Source of the DNA: Syntrophomonadaceae bacterium
GTDB taxonomy: Bacteria > Bacillota_D > Dethiobacteria > DTU022
DNA: 6,610 nt
Assembly (NCBI GenBank): GCA_003551865.1
Contig: PUNU01000119.1
Coordinates: forward strand, 1-6,610
Direction of reading: 5' to 3'
Part shown: one piece after another, positions 1 to 6,419 of the stretch
How positions within the stretch are numbered: position 1 is the first letter of the stretch
How the letters are laid out: every line of letters begins with the position of its first letter
The notes under the pieces: model-generated
The model's input: only the letters and a program-made list of their open reading frames with translations
Told to the model about the DNA's origin: nothing
Databases searched by the model: none
Program-made: the position numbers and the translations under genes

Positions 1-2
1 AA

Positions 3-1910
3 AAGGGTTTTGACGATCGGACGGAACTGCAGCAGCTGGATCTGCCCCCTCAACTGGATGGTGAAGATGTAAAAGCCTTTATCGGTTGGGCGGGGATGGT
101 GATAGCCGATCCGGAATTAAACGTTGTTGAAGCATTAAAAGAGTATTACAAGAACATGCAGCAGGAATCCTGCGGCCGATGTGTTCCCTGCCGGGCCGGC
201 AGTAAAGTGATTGCCGACCGCCTGGAAAAGCTGATCGCGGGAGAAGGAAGAGAATCGGATTTGGCCTTCCTGAACGAGATCGGCACACTGATCAAGGAAA
301 GTTCACTGTGTGAGCTGGGTATGTCTTCACCGGTGCCTCTGCTGCACGCACTGGAGTATTTTAACCGGGATTTTGCAGCTTACCTGGGCGATGACCGGCC
401 CGCACCGGGCAACGGCCTCACCTACCGGCCGATATTGACGGCGCCCTGCCGCAACGGTTGTCCGGCCCATATTAATATTCCCAAGTATATCGAGTGTATC
501 AAGGAGGGCAATTACGAAGAGGCCCTGGCTGTAAACCGAGAAAAGACCGCACTGGTCGGCACCCTTGGCCGGGTTTGCGTCCATCCCTGCGAGGATAACT
601 GCAACCGCCAGCCCTACGACGAGTCGCTGTCGATCAGGGTGCTTAAGCGGTTTGCCGCCGACTTCGGAAGAAAGAACGATTACGATGAAAAAGTAAAATA
701 TCCCCAGCCAAAAGCCGATGCCGATCGCGTGGCCGTAGTCGGCGCCGGCCCGGCCGGGCTGAACGCAGCATACCAGCTGGCCCAAAAAGGCTACAGGGTG
801 ACCATTTTTGAAGCTCTGCCCGTAGCCGGGGGAATGCTGGCGGTGGGAATTCCCAGTTACCGCCTGCCGCGCGATATCCTAAACGCCGAAATTGACCTGA
901 TCAAGAGCCTGGGGGTTGAAATAAAATACAACACCAAGGTCGGGGAAGATGTTACCTTACACCAGATCCGGGACCAGGGTTACAAGGCGATTTTTATCGC
1001 CAACGGATTGCACGAGAGCGCCACCATGGGCTGCAAAGGCGAAGATGCCGGCTACAAGGGCTACATGCCGGGAGTTGAATATTTGCGCCGGATTAACCTC
1101 GGCGAAAAAGTTGATCTCGGCGATAGGGTGGCCGTGGTCGGCGGCGGGAACGTGGCCATGGACTGTGCCCGTTCAGCGGTGCGCCTCGGCGTTAAAGAGG
1201 TCCACCTGATTTACCGCCGCAGCCGGACGGAAATGCCGGCCAACAAGGCCGAGGTGGACGCCGCCGAAGAAGAAGGTATTATATTCCATTTACTGGCCAA
1301 TCCCGGCTGTATCTTGGAAGAAGGCGGCTGTGTCAGCGGTGTGGAGTGCATCAGGATGCGCCTGGGTGAGCCGGATGAAAGCGGCAGGCGCCGCCCGGAA
1401 CCGATCGAGGGTTCAGAATTTGTGCTGGAAGTGGATACGGTCATCCCGGCAATCGGGCAGGTGGCCGATTTCTGCTACGTGACCCCGGAATGCGAGCTCG
1501 AAGTGAGCAAAAAAGGCACCCTGACCGTGGATCCGGACACGATGGCCGCCCCGGAAGAGGGAGTTTTTGCCGGGGGCGACGTGGTGCTCGGCGCCCGCAC
1601 GGTAATCGAAGCGATAGCTTCGGCCAACCGTGCCGCCGAAGCTATCGACAGCTATCTCCGCGGCGGCAAGAGCGAGGTCGGCCCGTGGCACGTGATGGAA
1701 AGGTATATTGAGAATACGGGTGTCTATAAAGAAGAAATAGCACCGGAAATTGTGGGAGGAAGGGCCCGGCTGGAGGAAGAAGCCCGGCCGGTTAAAGAAA
1801 GGATCAAGGGATTCGACGAGGCCGAACTGGGCTTTAAATATCCGTCTGAAGTGATCAATGAAGCGGAACGCTGTATCAAGTGTTTGCGCCTGGGCATGGC
1901 CATTTTATAA
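3..1910 (+). CDS. NuoF-type 4Fe-4S domain fused to GltD/NfnB-like NAD(P)H oxidoreductase (5' partial)
   Basis: The frame is open from the first codon at base 3, so the gene starts left of the window; the ATG at 96 is internal, because the NuoF-like sequence is already under way before it. 635 residues are visible. Numbering from base 3, residues ~25-125 match the C-terminal 4Fe-4S domain of NuoF/HydB, with ESCGRCVPCR (Cys 57, 60, 63) and the fourth Cys at 103 in SLCELG. Residues ~147-225 are the iron-sulfur N-terminus of GltD-like proteins (APCRNGCP, then Cys 192, 196, 200 in VCVHPCEDNC). GAGPAG at ~247 is the FAD Rossmann motif, GGGN at ~380 plus YRRSRTEMP at ~404 the NAD(P)H site, and FAGGD at ~522 the second FAD motif. 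The C-terminus has RCIKC near its end. By family, this architecture resembles beta subunits of NADP-dependent formate dehydrogenases and moves electrons between NAD(H), NADP(H) and iron-sulfur partners in the cytoplasm. I infer it works with the next gene. The missing part should carry the FMN/NADH and SLBB domains. Confidence 0.9.
   Translation, partial: KGFDDRTELQQLDLPPQLDGEDVKAFIGWAGMVIADPELNVVEALKEYYKNMQQESCGRCVPCRAGSKVIADRLEKLIAGEGRESDLAFLNEIGTLIKESSLCELGMSSPVPLLHALEYFNRDFAAYLGDDRPAPGNGLTYRPILTAPCRNGCPAHINIPKYIECIKEGNYEEALAVNREKTALVGTLGRVCVHPCEDNCNRQPYDESLSIRVLKRFAADFGRKNDYDEKVKYPQPKADADRVAVVGAGPAGLNAAYQLAQKGYRVTIFEALPVAGGMLAVGIPSYRLPRDILNAEIDLIKSLGVEIKYNTKVGEDVTLHQIRDQGYKAIFIANGLHESATMGCKGEDAGYKGYMPGVEYLRRINLGEKVDLGDRVAVVGGGNVAMDCARSAVRLGVKEVHLIYRRSRTEMPANKAEVDAAEEEGIIFHLLANPGCILEEGGCVSGVECIRMRLGEPDESGRRRPEPIEGSEFVLEVDTVIPAIGQVADFCYVTPECELEVSKKGTLTVDPDTMAAPEEGVFAGGDVVLGARTVIEAIASANRAAEAIDSYLRGGKSEVGPWHVMERYIENTGVYKEEIAPEIVGGRARLEEEARPVKERIKGFDEAELGFKYPSEVINEAERCIKCLRLGMAIL
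1607..1647 (+). repeat. Strong inverted repeat inside the fusion gene
   Basis: CGATAGCTTCGGC (1612-1624) and GCCGAAGCTATCG (1635-1647) are perfect 13-bp arms around a 10-base loop. A second hairpin, CGAAGC-GATA-GCTTCG (1607-1622), uses part of the same left arm, so the two exclude each other. The segment codes for the conserved Ala-rich helix after the FAD GGD motif (EAIASANRAAEAI), so codon choice may explain it. Confidence 0.55.
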
Positions 1911-1912
1911 CC

Positions 1913-1922
1913 GAGGGGAGGG
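1913..1922 (+). promoter_or_regulatory. Ribosome-binding site fixing the NuoG-like start
   Basis: GAGGGGAGGG contains a GGAGG core at 1917-1921, 11 bases before ATG 1933. It supports 1933 over the longer open frame starting at 1858. Confidence 0.75.
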
Positions 1923-1932
1923 TATAATCACA

Positions 1933-3954
1933 ATGAAAACAGTAAGGTTGCAAATTGACGGAAAGAAAATTTTCGCTGAAGAGGGCACAACTATTCTGGA
2001 GGCGGCCCGGCAGAACGGAATCGACATTCCCACTTTATGCTATCACCCCCGGTTGGCTCCACTTGGTCACTGCCGCATCTGCATCGTCGATGTAGAGGGA
2101 ATTGAAAAGCCGATCACATCTTGCGACAACCCGGTGACCGAAGGGATGGTCGTCACCACCACTACGCCGGATATCCAGGTAATGCGGGAGCAAATCCTGG
2201 TCCTGTCCCTTTCCACTCACCCCTACAAAGACTGCCTGACCTGCGAACGGACCGGAACCTGTGAACTGCAGCAAAAAGCCTACGAGTTCCAGTCCGAGCT
2301 GCCCGAACAGCTAGAAACTGACATACCGAAAGAAAAGAAGGAAGACGATCCCTACATCGTGCGTGACGAGGAAAAGTGCATCCTCTGCGGGCGCTGCCTG
2401 CAGGTTTGCCGTTCCGGACCGGGCGCTTTTGTATACAGCTTTGTCGGAAACGGGGTCAATACCCGCGTTATCCCTTGCAAAGACGGTGAAGAGGTGTCCC
2501 TGGAAGAAGCAGGCTGTGTTCACTGCGGGCAGTGTGTCGACGTCTGCCCTGTCGCCGCCCTGACCGTAAAAGGCCGCAGGGCCGGGGGCAGGGAGTGGGA
2601 GCTCAGCCGGGCACCGGGTTTGTGCGTGGAATGCTCGCTGGGTTGTGCCCTTGAACGGCAGGCCTTTGGTGAGGACCTGATCAGGGTCACCGTACCCCGG
2701 GAAGGCGAAAAAGTAAGCTGGCTCTGTAAAAAGGGCAAGTTTGGGGTAAATGAAACAGACAAGAAGCCCCTGTCTGCTCCACTGCTGATCGAGGGCAAGC
2801 AGGCCAAAGAAATCGGCTACGACGAGGCGGTTAAGCAGGCGGCCCAAAACCTGCTCGAGATTAAGAAAAACTCGGGCGCAGAGGCCCTGGCTGTGCTGGC
2901 TTCGGGACAGCTGAGCAACGAAGAGTGCTACCTTTTGCAAAAGCTGGCCCGCCAGGTAATGGGCACGAACAATGTCGATCTGGGTGTCGAGGCGAACTGG
3001 GCTAAAACTTACAAAAAAGTCCTGGAAGCCGCGGGAGCCGATTCATTTTTCCCCACCCCGGCCTCAATGCAGTACAACGAAGCGCTGTTTGTGATCGGGC
3101 CGGGGCTGGAAGAAACCCACCCGGTGGCGGCGATGGCGGTGGGACAGGCGGCGCGTTTTGGCGACGCCCGCGTAGTCAAAATAGCCGCTGATGAAGACCG
3201 CTTTTCCACCTGGGAAGAGATCAATTTAAAGGCCAAGTCCGGCTCAGAGAGCGCGCTGTTTGAAGGGATTACCGCCGTCTTGCAGGGTGAAGATCCGGAA
3301 GGGCCGGCCGGGAAGGCCGGGGTTTCGGCTGATGACTTAAAAATGGCGGCAGAACACCTGGAGAAACCGGACAGTTCCATAATAGTCAGCTCCGAGTTTT
3401 TGGCTTCGGCCGATGATAAGACCCTGGACGCTTTGCTTGAGATGGCCAAAGCCGGGGGCAAGCTTGAAAAAGGACGCAGTGACCTGCTGCTGCTTTCGCG
3501 CTTCAGCAACGCCGCCGGCATGCTGGCATGCGGCGGTTCACCGGTATTTGGTCCCGGTATGGAGCCCTTAAACGGTGATGCCGGACTGGGCAGAGAAGAA
3601 GTTCTGGCCGCCGCCGGTAAGGACAAAGTCAAAGGGGTGCTTGCTTTCGGGACCGGCTTTGCGGAGCTTAAACTCGGCGGTCTTGACTTTTTGGCCGTTT
3701 CATGCAGCAGTAAAGAAGAGGCGCCCGGCGAAGCCGACCTGGTTTTACCGGCCCTGCCGATTTTCCAAAAGGCCGGCTCGTTTACCAACTCGTCCGGGCT
3801 GACCTACCTCAATACCCCCGCCCTGCAGAACGGGCGCGGTCAAAAAGAGGACTGGCAGGTAATCTGCGACCTGGCCCGGGAATTGGGCGCAGATTGGCAA
3901 TATGCTTCCCTGGAGGACGTCCGGGAAGAGATGGAAGGTCTGTTTGCCGGATAA
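1933..3954 (+). CDS. NuoG-like iron-sulfur subunit with molybdopterin-oxidoreductase fold, no evident catalytic Cys/Sec
   Basis: The protein has 673 residues. Cys 36, 47, 50 and 64 form a plant-type 2Fe-2S domain. His96 with Cys 101, 104 and 110 is the His-Cys3 4Fe-4S motif of NuoG, HydA and FdhA proteins. Cys 149/152/155/159 and 195/198/201/205 form a 2x[4Fe-4S] ferredoxin domain. Cys 231/234/238/265 (ending WLCKKGKFG) is the 4Fe-4S site opening the molybdopterin-oxidoreductase fold. That fold continues (GTNN at 344) to the end, but where formate dehydrogenases have Cys or Sec followed by His, this protein reads VDLGVEANWAK. It is also shorter than FdhA and seems to lack the C-terminal dinucleotide-binding domain. 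It therefore looks like a NuoG-type electron conduit rather than a formate dehydrogenase. ATG 1933 is chosen because GAGGGGAGGG precedes it and the 2Fe-2S domain starts at once; the frame extends to an ATG at 1858, but that overlaps the upstream gene and adds unrelated residues. It lies 22 bases after the fusion gene, its likely partner. Confidence 0.88.
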   Translation: MKTVRLQIDGKKIFAEEGTTILEAARQNGIDIPTLCYHPRLAPLGHCRICIVDVEGIEKPITSCDNPVTEGMVVTTTTPDIQVMREQILVLSLSTHPYKDCLTCERTGTCELQQKAYEFQSELPEQLETDIPKEKKEDDPYIVRDEEKCILCGRCLQVCRSGPGAFVYSFVGNGVNTRVIPCKDGEEVSLEEAGCVHCGQCVDVCPVAALTVKGRRAGGREWELSRAPGLCVECSLGCALERQAFGEDLIRVTVPREGEKVSWLCKKGKFGVNETDKKPLSAPLLIEGKQAKEIGYDEAVKQAAQNLLEIKKNSGAEALAVLASGQLSNEECYLLQKLARQVMGTNNVDLGVEANWAKTYKKVLEAAGADSFFPTPASMQYNEALFVIGPGLEETHPVAAMAVGQAARFGDARVVKIAADEDRFSTWEEINLKAKSGSESALFEGITAVLQGEDPEGPAGKAGVSADDLKMAAEHLEKPDSSIIVSSEFLASADDKTLDALLEMAKAGGKLEKGRSDLLLLSRFSNAAGMLACGGSPVFGPGMEPLNGDAGLGREEVLAAAGKDKVKGVLAFGTGFAELKLGGLDFLAVSCSSKEEAPGEADLVLPALPIFQKAGSFTNSSGLTYLNTPALQNGRGQKEDWQVICDLARELGADWQYASLEDVREEMEGLFAG

Positions 3955-3958
3955 TAAG

Positions 3959-5185
3959 ATGCAAAAACCGGACGCTGTTTTAAGTGTTGCCGATATAAAC
4001 CGCTATGTAAAAGGTTTAATTCATGGTGACCCCCGCCTCCGCGATCTGTGGGTGGCGGGGGAAATCTCTAATTTCAAACATCACCGCTCCGGACATATGT
4101 ACTTCAGGATCAAAGACAGCACATCTTCCCTGCGCTGTGTTTTTTTTCGCCGGGAAAACCGGCGCTGTTTTTTTGAACCGACAGACGGTATGGAGGTAAT
4201 TGTCCACGGCAGTATTTCGGTTTATGAACCGGACGGCGCCTACCAGCTTTACGTGGCCGACCTGGAGCCGGCCGGGAAGGGTTCCTTTTTCCTGGCCTAT
4301 GAACAGCTCAAGGAAAAACTGGAAAAAGAAGGGCTTTTCCGGGAAGAATGCAAACAAAAGATCCCGTTTATGCCCCGCAAGATCGGCCTGATAACCTCTC
4401 CCTCGGGTGCGGCCCTGCAGGATATTTTGACCACGGTTAAGAAGCGCTTTCCCCATGTCCACCTGCTGGTTGTCGAGAGCCTGGTGCAGGGTCCCGGTGC
4501 GGCGCCCGATATCGTCCGGGCCCTGGAGATGCTCAACCGGAGAGACGATGTTGAACTGATCATCCTTACCCGCGGGGGCGGCTCGATTGAAGACCTGTGG
4601 CCTTTCAACGATGAAGCGGTGGCCCGGGCCGTGCACTGCTCAAGCCTGCCGGTAATAGCGGCGGTGGGCCATGAGACGGATTTTACCATAGCCGATTTTG
4701 TGGCCGATATGCGGGCACCCACACCGACCGCGGCGGCGGTGGCGGCTCTGCCCGACCGGGAAGAACTGCTCAGTTCACTTAAGAGGCTTGAAGAGCGGCT
4801 GGCCCAGGGTGTGCAGAGGCGCGTAGTGCGGGAAAAACAGTACCTCGATCATGTGGTCGGTGAACGCTTTTTTCGGCGGCCCCGCGAGAGGGTTAAGGCT
4901 TCCCGCGATCGGCTAAAACAGCTCTCAGATATGCTCGGGAGGGAAATGGTCCGCCAGCTTCAGCTTAAAGGAATGAAGCTTTCCGGCCTGATTGACAGGC
5001 TTGAAAGCTACAGCCCTTTGAAAGTTATGAACCGCGGCTACAGTTTTTGCCGCGACGAGCAGGGCAATATCATCCGTTCGGTGAAAGATATCCGGCTCAA
5101 CCAGCTGCTGCGGCTTAACTTCAAGGACGGAAGGGCCGACTGCCGCACTGAGCGCATCGAGGAGGACAGTATCATTGAAGGATAA
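3959..5185 (+). CDS. xseA: Exodeoxyribonuclease VII large subunit
   Basis: XseA is the catalytic subunit of exonuclease VII, which with several XseB copies degrades single-stranded DNA to oligonucleotides in the cytoplasm. The 408 residues are close to the usual 400-460. Residues ~5-105 are the N-terminal OB-fold (LSVADINRYVKGL, WVAGEISNFK, SGHMYFRIKD). The catalytic domain follows, with TSPSGAALQDI, RGGGS at 205-209, EDLWPFNDE, GHETDFT at 237-243 and ADMRAPTPTAAA. A charged helical region then leads to the conserved C-terminal NRGYSF segment. ATG 3959 lies 4 bases after the upstream stop but has no Shine-Dalgarno at a normal distance. An alternative TTG at 3944 has GGAAGG 5 bases upstream and would add MPDNK and overlap the upstream gene by 11 bases. 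Translation is probably coupled to the upstream gene. A terminator-like hairpin lies inside the gene at 4148-4174. Confidence 0.96.
   Translation: MQKPDAVLSVADINRYVKGLIHGDPRLRDLWVAGEISNFKHHRSGHMYFRIKDSTSSLRCVFFRRENRRCFFEPTDGMEVIVHGSISVYEPDGAYQLYVADLEPAGKGSFFLAYEQLKEKLEKEGLFREECKQKIPFMPRKIGLITSPSGAALQDILTTVKKRFPHVHLLVVESLVQGPGAAPDIVRALEMLNRRDDVELIILTRGGGSIEDLWPFNDEAVARAVHCSSLPVIAAVGHETDFTIADFVADMRAPTPTAAAVAALPDREELLSSLKRLEERLAQGVQRRVVREKQYLDHVVGERFFRRPRERVKASRDRLKQLSDMLGREMVRQLQLKGMKLSGLIDRLESYSPLKVMNRGYSFCRDEQGNIIRSVKDIRLNQLLRLNFKDGRADCRTERIEEDSIIEG
4148..4174 (+). terminator. Terminator-like hairpin inside xseA (possible intragenic attenuator)
   Basis: CGCCGG (4148-4153), loop GAAAA and CCGGCG (4159-4164) form a perfect 6-bp GC stem. 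After CTG comes a run of seven T (4168-4174), and eight T (4140-4147) precede the stem. Shape and orientation match an intrinsic terminator on the + strand. It lies in coding sequence (around VFFRRENRRCFF), so it may be a by-product of codon choice; the 3-base gap before the T run weakens it. Confidence 0.3.
5159..5166 (+). promoter_or_regulatory. Ribosome-binding site supporting the TTG start of xseB
   Basis: GAGGAGGA lies 8 bases before TTG 5175, inside the 3' end of xseA. The next in-frame ATG (5199) has no comparable site and would trim conserved N-terminal residues. Confidence 0.8.
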
Positions 5186-5435
5186 AAAATTAGAAGATAT
5201 GACCTATGAAGAAGCGGTCAAACGGCTGGAAGAAATAGTCAGCCGGCTCGAAGACGGCGAAATACCGCTGGAAGAATCGCTAAACGCTTTCCAGGAAGGT
5301 ATAGCCCTGTCCCGCTACTGCCGCGAGAAGCTGGCCGAAATTGAATACCGGGTGGAGTACCTGCTGAAAAACGGGGAGCAGGAAGCCGGGGGATCTGTGC
5401 CTGAGCAGGAGGAAAAACCGGACGGGGATGAGTAA
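5175..5435 (+). CDS. xseB: Exodeoxyribonuclease VII small subunit
   Basis: XseB is the small helical subunit that binds XseA in several copies to form exonuclease VII. The product has 86 residues, in the normal range of ~75-90. The family signature is clear: MTYEEAVKRLEEIVSRLEDGEIPLEESL near the N-terminus (residues 9-36), then FQEGIALSRYCREKL and a variable acidic tail rich in Glu. The start is a TTG at 5175, backed by a strong GAGGAGGA 8 bases upstream. It overlaps the end of xseA by 11 bases, which suggests coupled translation. Its stop TAA (5433-5435) overlaps the ATG of ispA by one base. Confidence 0.95.
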   Translation: MKDKKLEDMTYEEAVKRLEEIVSRLEDGEIPLEESLNAFQEGIALSRYCREKLAEIEYRVEYLLKNGEQEAGGSVPEQEEKPDGDE

Positions 5436-6319
5436 TGGTTGACATAGAAGGTTACCTGGAAAGAAAGCGGGAAGAGATAAACCGGGCCCTGCTCGAAAAC
5501 CTGCCGCAAACCGGGACGCTTGCTGTGCTGGAAGCGATGCGCTACAGCCTGGAAGCGGGAGGAAAGAGGCTGAGGCCCATTTTAGCCATTGCCACGGCGG
5601 AGACGCTGGGTTTAAAAGATAGTTCAGTAACCCTGGTGGGCTGTGCGATAGAGTATATCCACACCTACTCCCTGATCCACGACGATCTGCCGGCAATGGA
5701 TGACAGCGACCTCAGGCGGGGCAGGCCGTCCTGCCACCGCGCCTTTGGAGAGGCCACCGCAATCCTGGCCGGTGATGCCCTGCTGACCGGAGCGTTCGGC
5801 CTGCTGGCTAAGTACGGCCGGCAGGAAGGACGGGAAGAGAAGGCGAACAAAATAACGGCCGAACTGGCCGCTGCCGCCGGGGGTGAGGGGATGATCGGCG
5901 GTCAGTCCCTGGACCTGGAGGCCGAAGAACAAGAACTGGCTCCTGATGAAATTGAGCGCCTTGCGGCAATGAAAACCGGAGCCCTGCTCAGGGCGTCGGT
6001 TATATGCGGCGCCCTAACGGCGGATGCCGGGGTAAAAGAGCTGGAAATGCTGGGCATCTTCGGAGAAAAAATCGGCGCCGCATTTCAAATTGTCGACGAC
6101 CTGCTTGACCTGGAAGGCACGGCGGAAGAACTGGGAAAGCCGGCGGGAGCGGACCGGGTTCAGGGTAAAGCCACTTTTCCCGCTGTTTTAGGTCCCGAGA
6201 AAGCCGGGCAGAGGGCCGAACAGTTATATGCGGAGGCAGTGGCCGCGCTAAAAGGCCTGGATCGCCCGGCGGATCTGCTGGCGGGGCTGGCAGAACGTAT
6301 GGTTTACCGCAAAAAGTGA
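5435..6319 (+). CDS. ispA: Short-chain trans-polyprenyl diphosphate synthase (farnesyl/geranylgeranyl diphosphate synthase)
   Basis: IspA condenses isopentenyl diphosphate with allylic diphosphates to make farnesyl (possibly geranylgeranyl) diphosphate for undecaprenol, quinone and other isoprenoids; it is cytoplasmic. The 294 residues are full length. Visible motifs are GGKRLRP (42-48), the first Asp-rich motif DDLPAMDDSD (83-92) preceded by IEYIHTYSLIH, the lysine motif AAMKTGALL, and FQIVDD with the second Asp-rich motif DDLLD (221-225), then LGKPAG and GKATFP. The two extra residues in the first motif (DDxxxxD) are typical of bacterial enzymes. The fourth Asp is replaced by Ser (DDSD, not DDDD), a mild change outside the core metal ligands. 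The start overlaps the xseB stop (TAATG), so translation is probably coupled; the nearest AGGAGG (5407-5412) is 22 bases away. Exact chain length cannot be read from the sequence. Confidence 0.95.
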   Translation: MVDIEGYLERKREEINRALLENLPQTGTLAVLEAMRYSLEAGGKRLRPILAIATAETLGLKDSSVTLVGCAIEYIHTYSLIHDDLPAMDDSDLRRGRPSCHRAFGEATAILAGDALLTGAFGLLAKYGRQEGREEKANKITAELAAAAGGEGMIGGQSLDLEAEEQELAPDEIERLAAMKTGALLRASVICGALTADAGVKELEMLGIFGEKIGAAFQIVDDLLDLEGTAEELGKPAGADRVQGKATFPAVLGPEKAGQRAEQLYAEAVAALKGLDRPADLLAGLAERMVYRKK

Positions 6320-6324
6320 TTACA

Positions 6325-6360
6325 GCATTTAAAAATTTGCCGTTTGAGGCTTTAAACTGC
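6325..6360 (+). other. Imperfect hairpin just after ispA
   Basis: GCATTTAAA (6325-6333) can pair with TTTAAA-C-TGC (6351-6360, one bulged C), with a small inner GCC/GGC pair (6339-6341 with 6348-6350). No T run follows, so it is not a standard terminator; it could be an mRNA 3' stabiliser, a processing site, or chance. Apart from this, 6320-6384 holds only the palindrome listed next. Confidence 0.35.
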
Positions 6361-6372
6361 ATAATAGAAGGT

Positions 6373-6384
6373 CAAGCCGGCTTG
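6373..6384. repeat. 12-bp perfect palindrome next to the OLE promoter
   Basis: CAAGCCGGCTTG is a perfect dyad ending directly before the proposed -35 hexamer (6385). The position would suit a regulator-binding site, but the sequence alone does not identify one. Confidence 0.35.
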
Positions 6385-6413
6385 TTGTCTCCGGGCTAAG
6401 GTTATGCTATGAT
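6385..6413 (+). promoter_or_regulatory. Sigma-A-type promoter with extended -10, driving the non-coding RNA
   Basis: TTGTCT (6385-6390), a 17-base spacer and TATGAT (6408-6413) make a good vegetative promoter. TG at 6405-6406 gives an extended -10 (TGCTATGAT). Transcription should start near 6419-6421, just before the structured region. This would let the RNA be made independently of the upstream operon. Confidence 0.6.
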
Positions 6414-6419
6414 TGGGTA

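Noticed and set aside
1923..1928. Perfect TATAAT between the fusion gene and the NuoG-like gene.
   Set aside because: The sequence about 17 bases upstream (CCATTT) is no -35 box, there is no extended -10 TG, and the site falls within the ribosome-binding region of a short 22-base gap.
2311..2940. Antisense open frame on the minus strand (209 codons).
   Set aside because: It lies opposite the cysteine-rich cluster domains of the NuoG-like gene and shows no family motif.
3304..3320. CCGGCC-GGGAA-GGCCGG hairpin in the NuoG-like gene.
   Set aside because: It is a short GC-rich inverted repeat in Gly/Pro/Ala codons with no T run, as expected by chance at this base composition.
3009..3788. Long antisense open frame on the minus strand (259 codons).
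   Set aside because: It is fully opposite the well-supported NuoG-like gene, has low-complexity Ser/Pro/Ala-rich composition and no recognisable domain; it is a shadow of GC-rich codon use.
1933..3954. Annotation as formate dehydrogenase alpha subunit or [FeFe] hydrogenase.
   Set aside because: No Cys/Sec-His catalytic motif follows GTNN, there is no in-frame TGA that could encode Sec, and the H-cluster motifs of HydA are absent after the ferredoxin domain.
5439..5444. TTGACA at the start of ispA as a possible -35 box.
   Set aside because: At a 17-base spacing the sequence is AGAAAG, not a -10 element.
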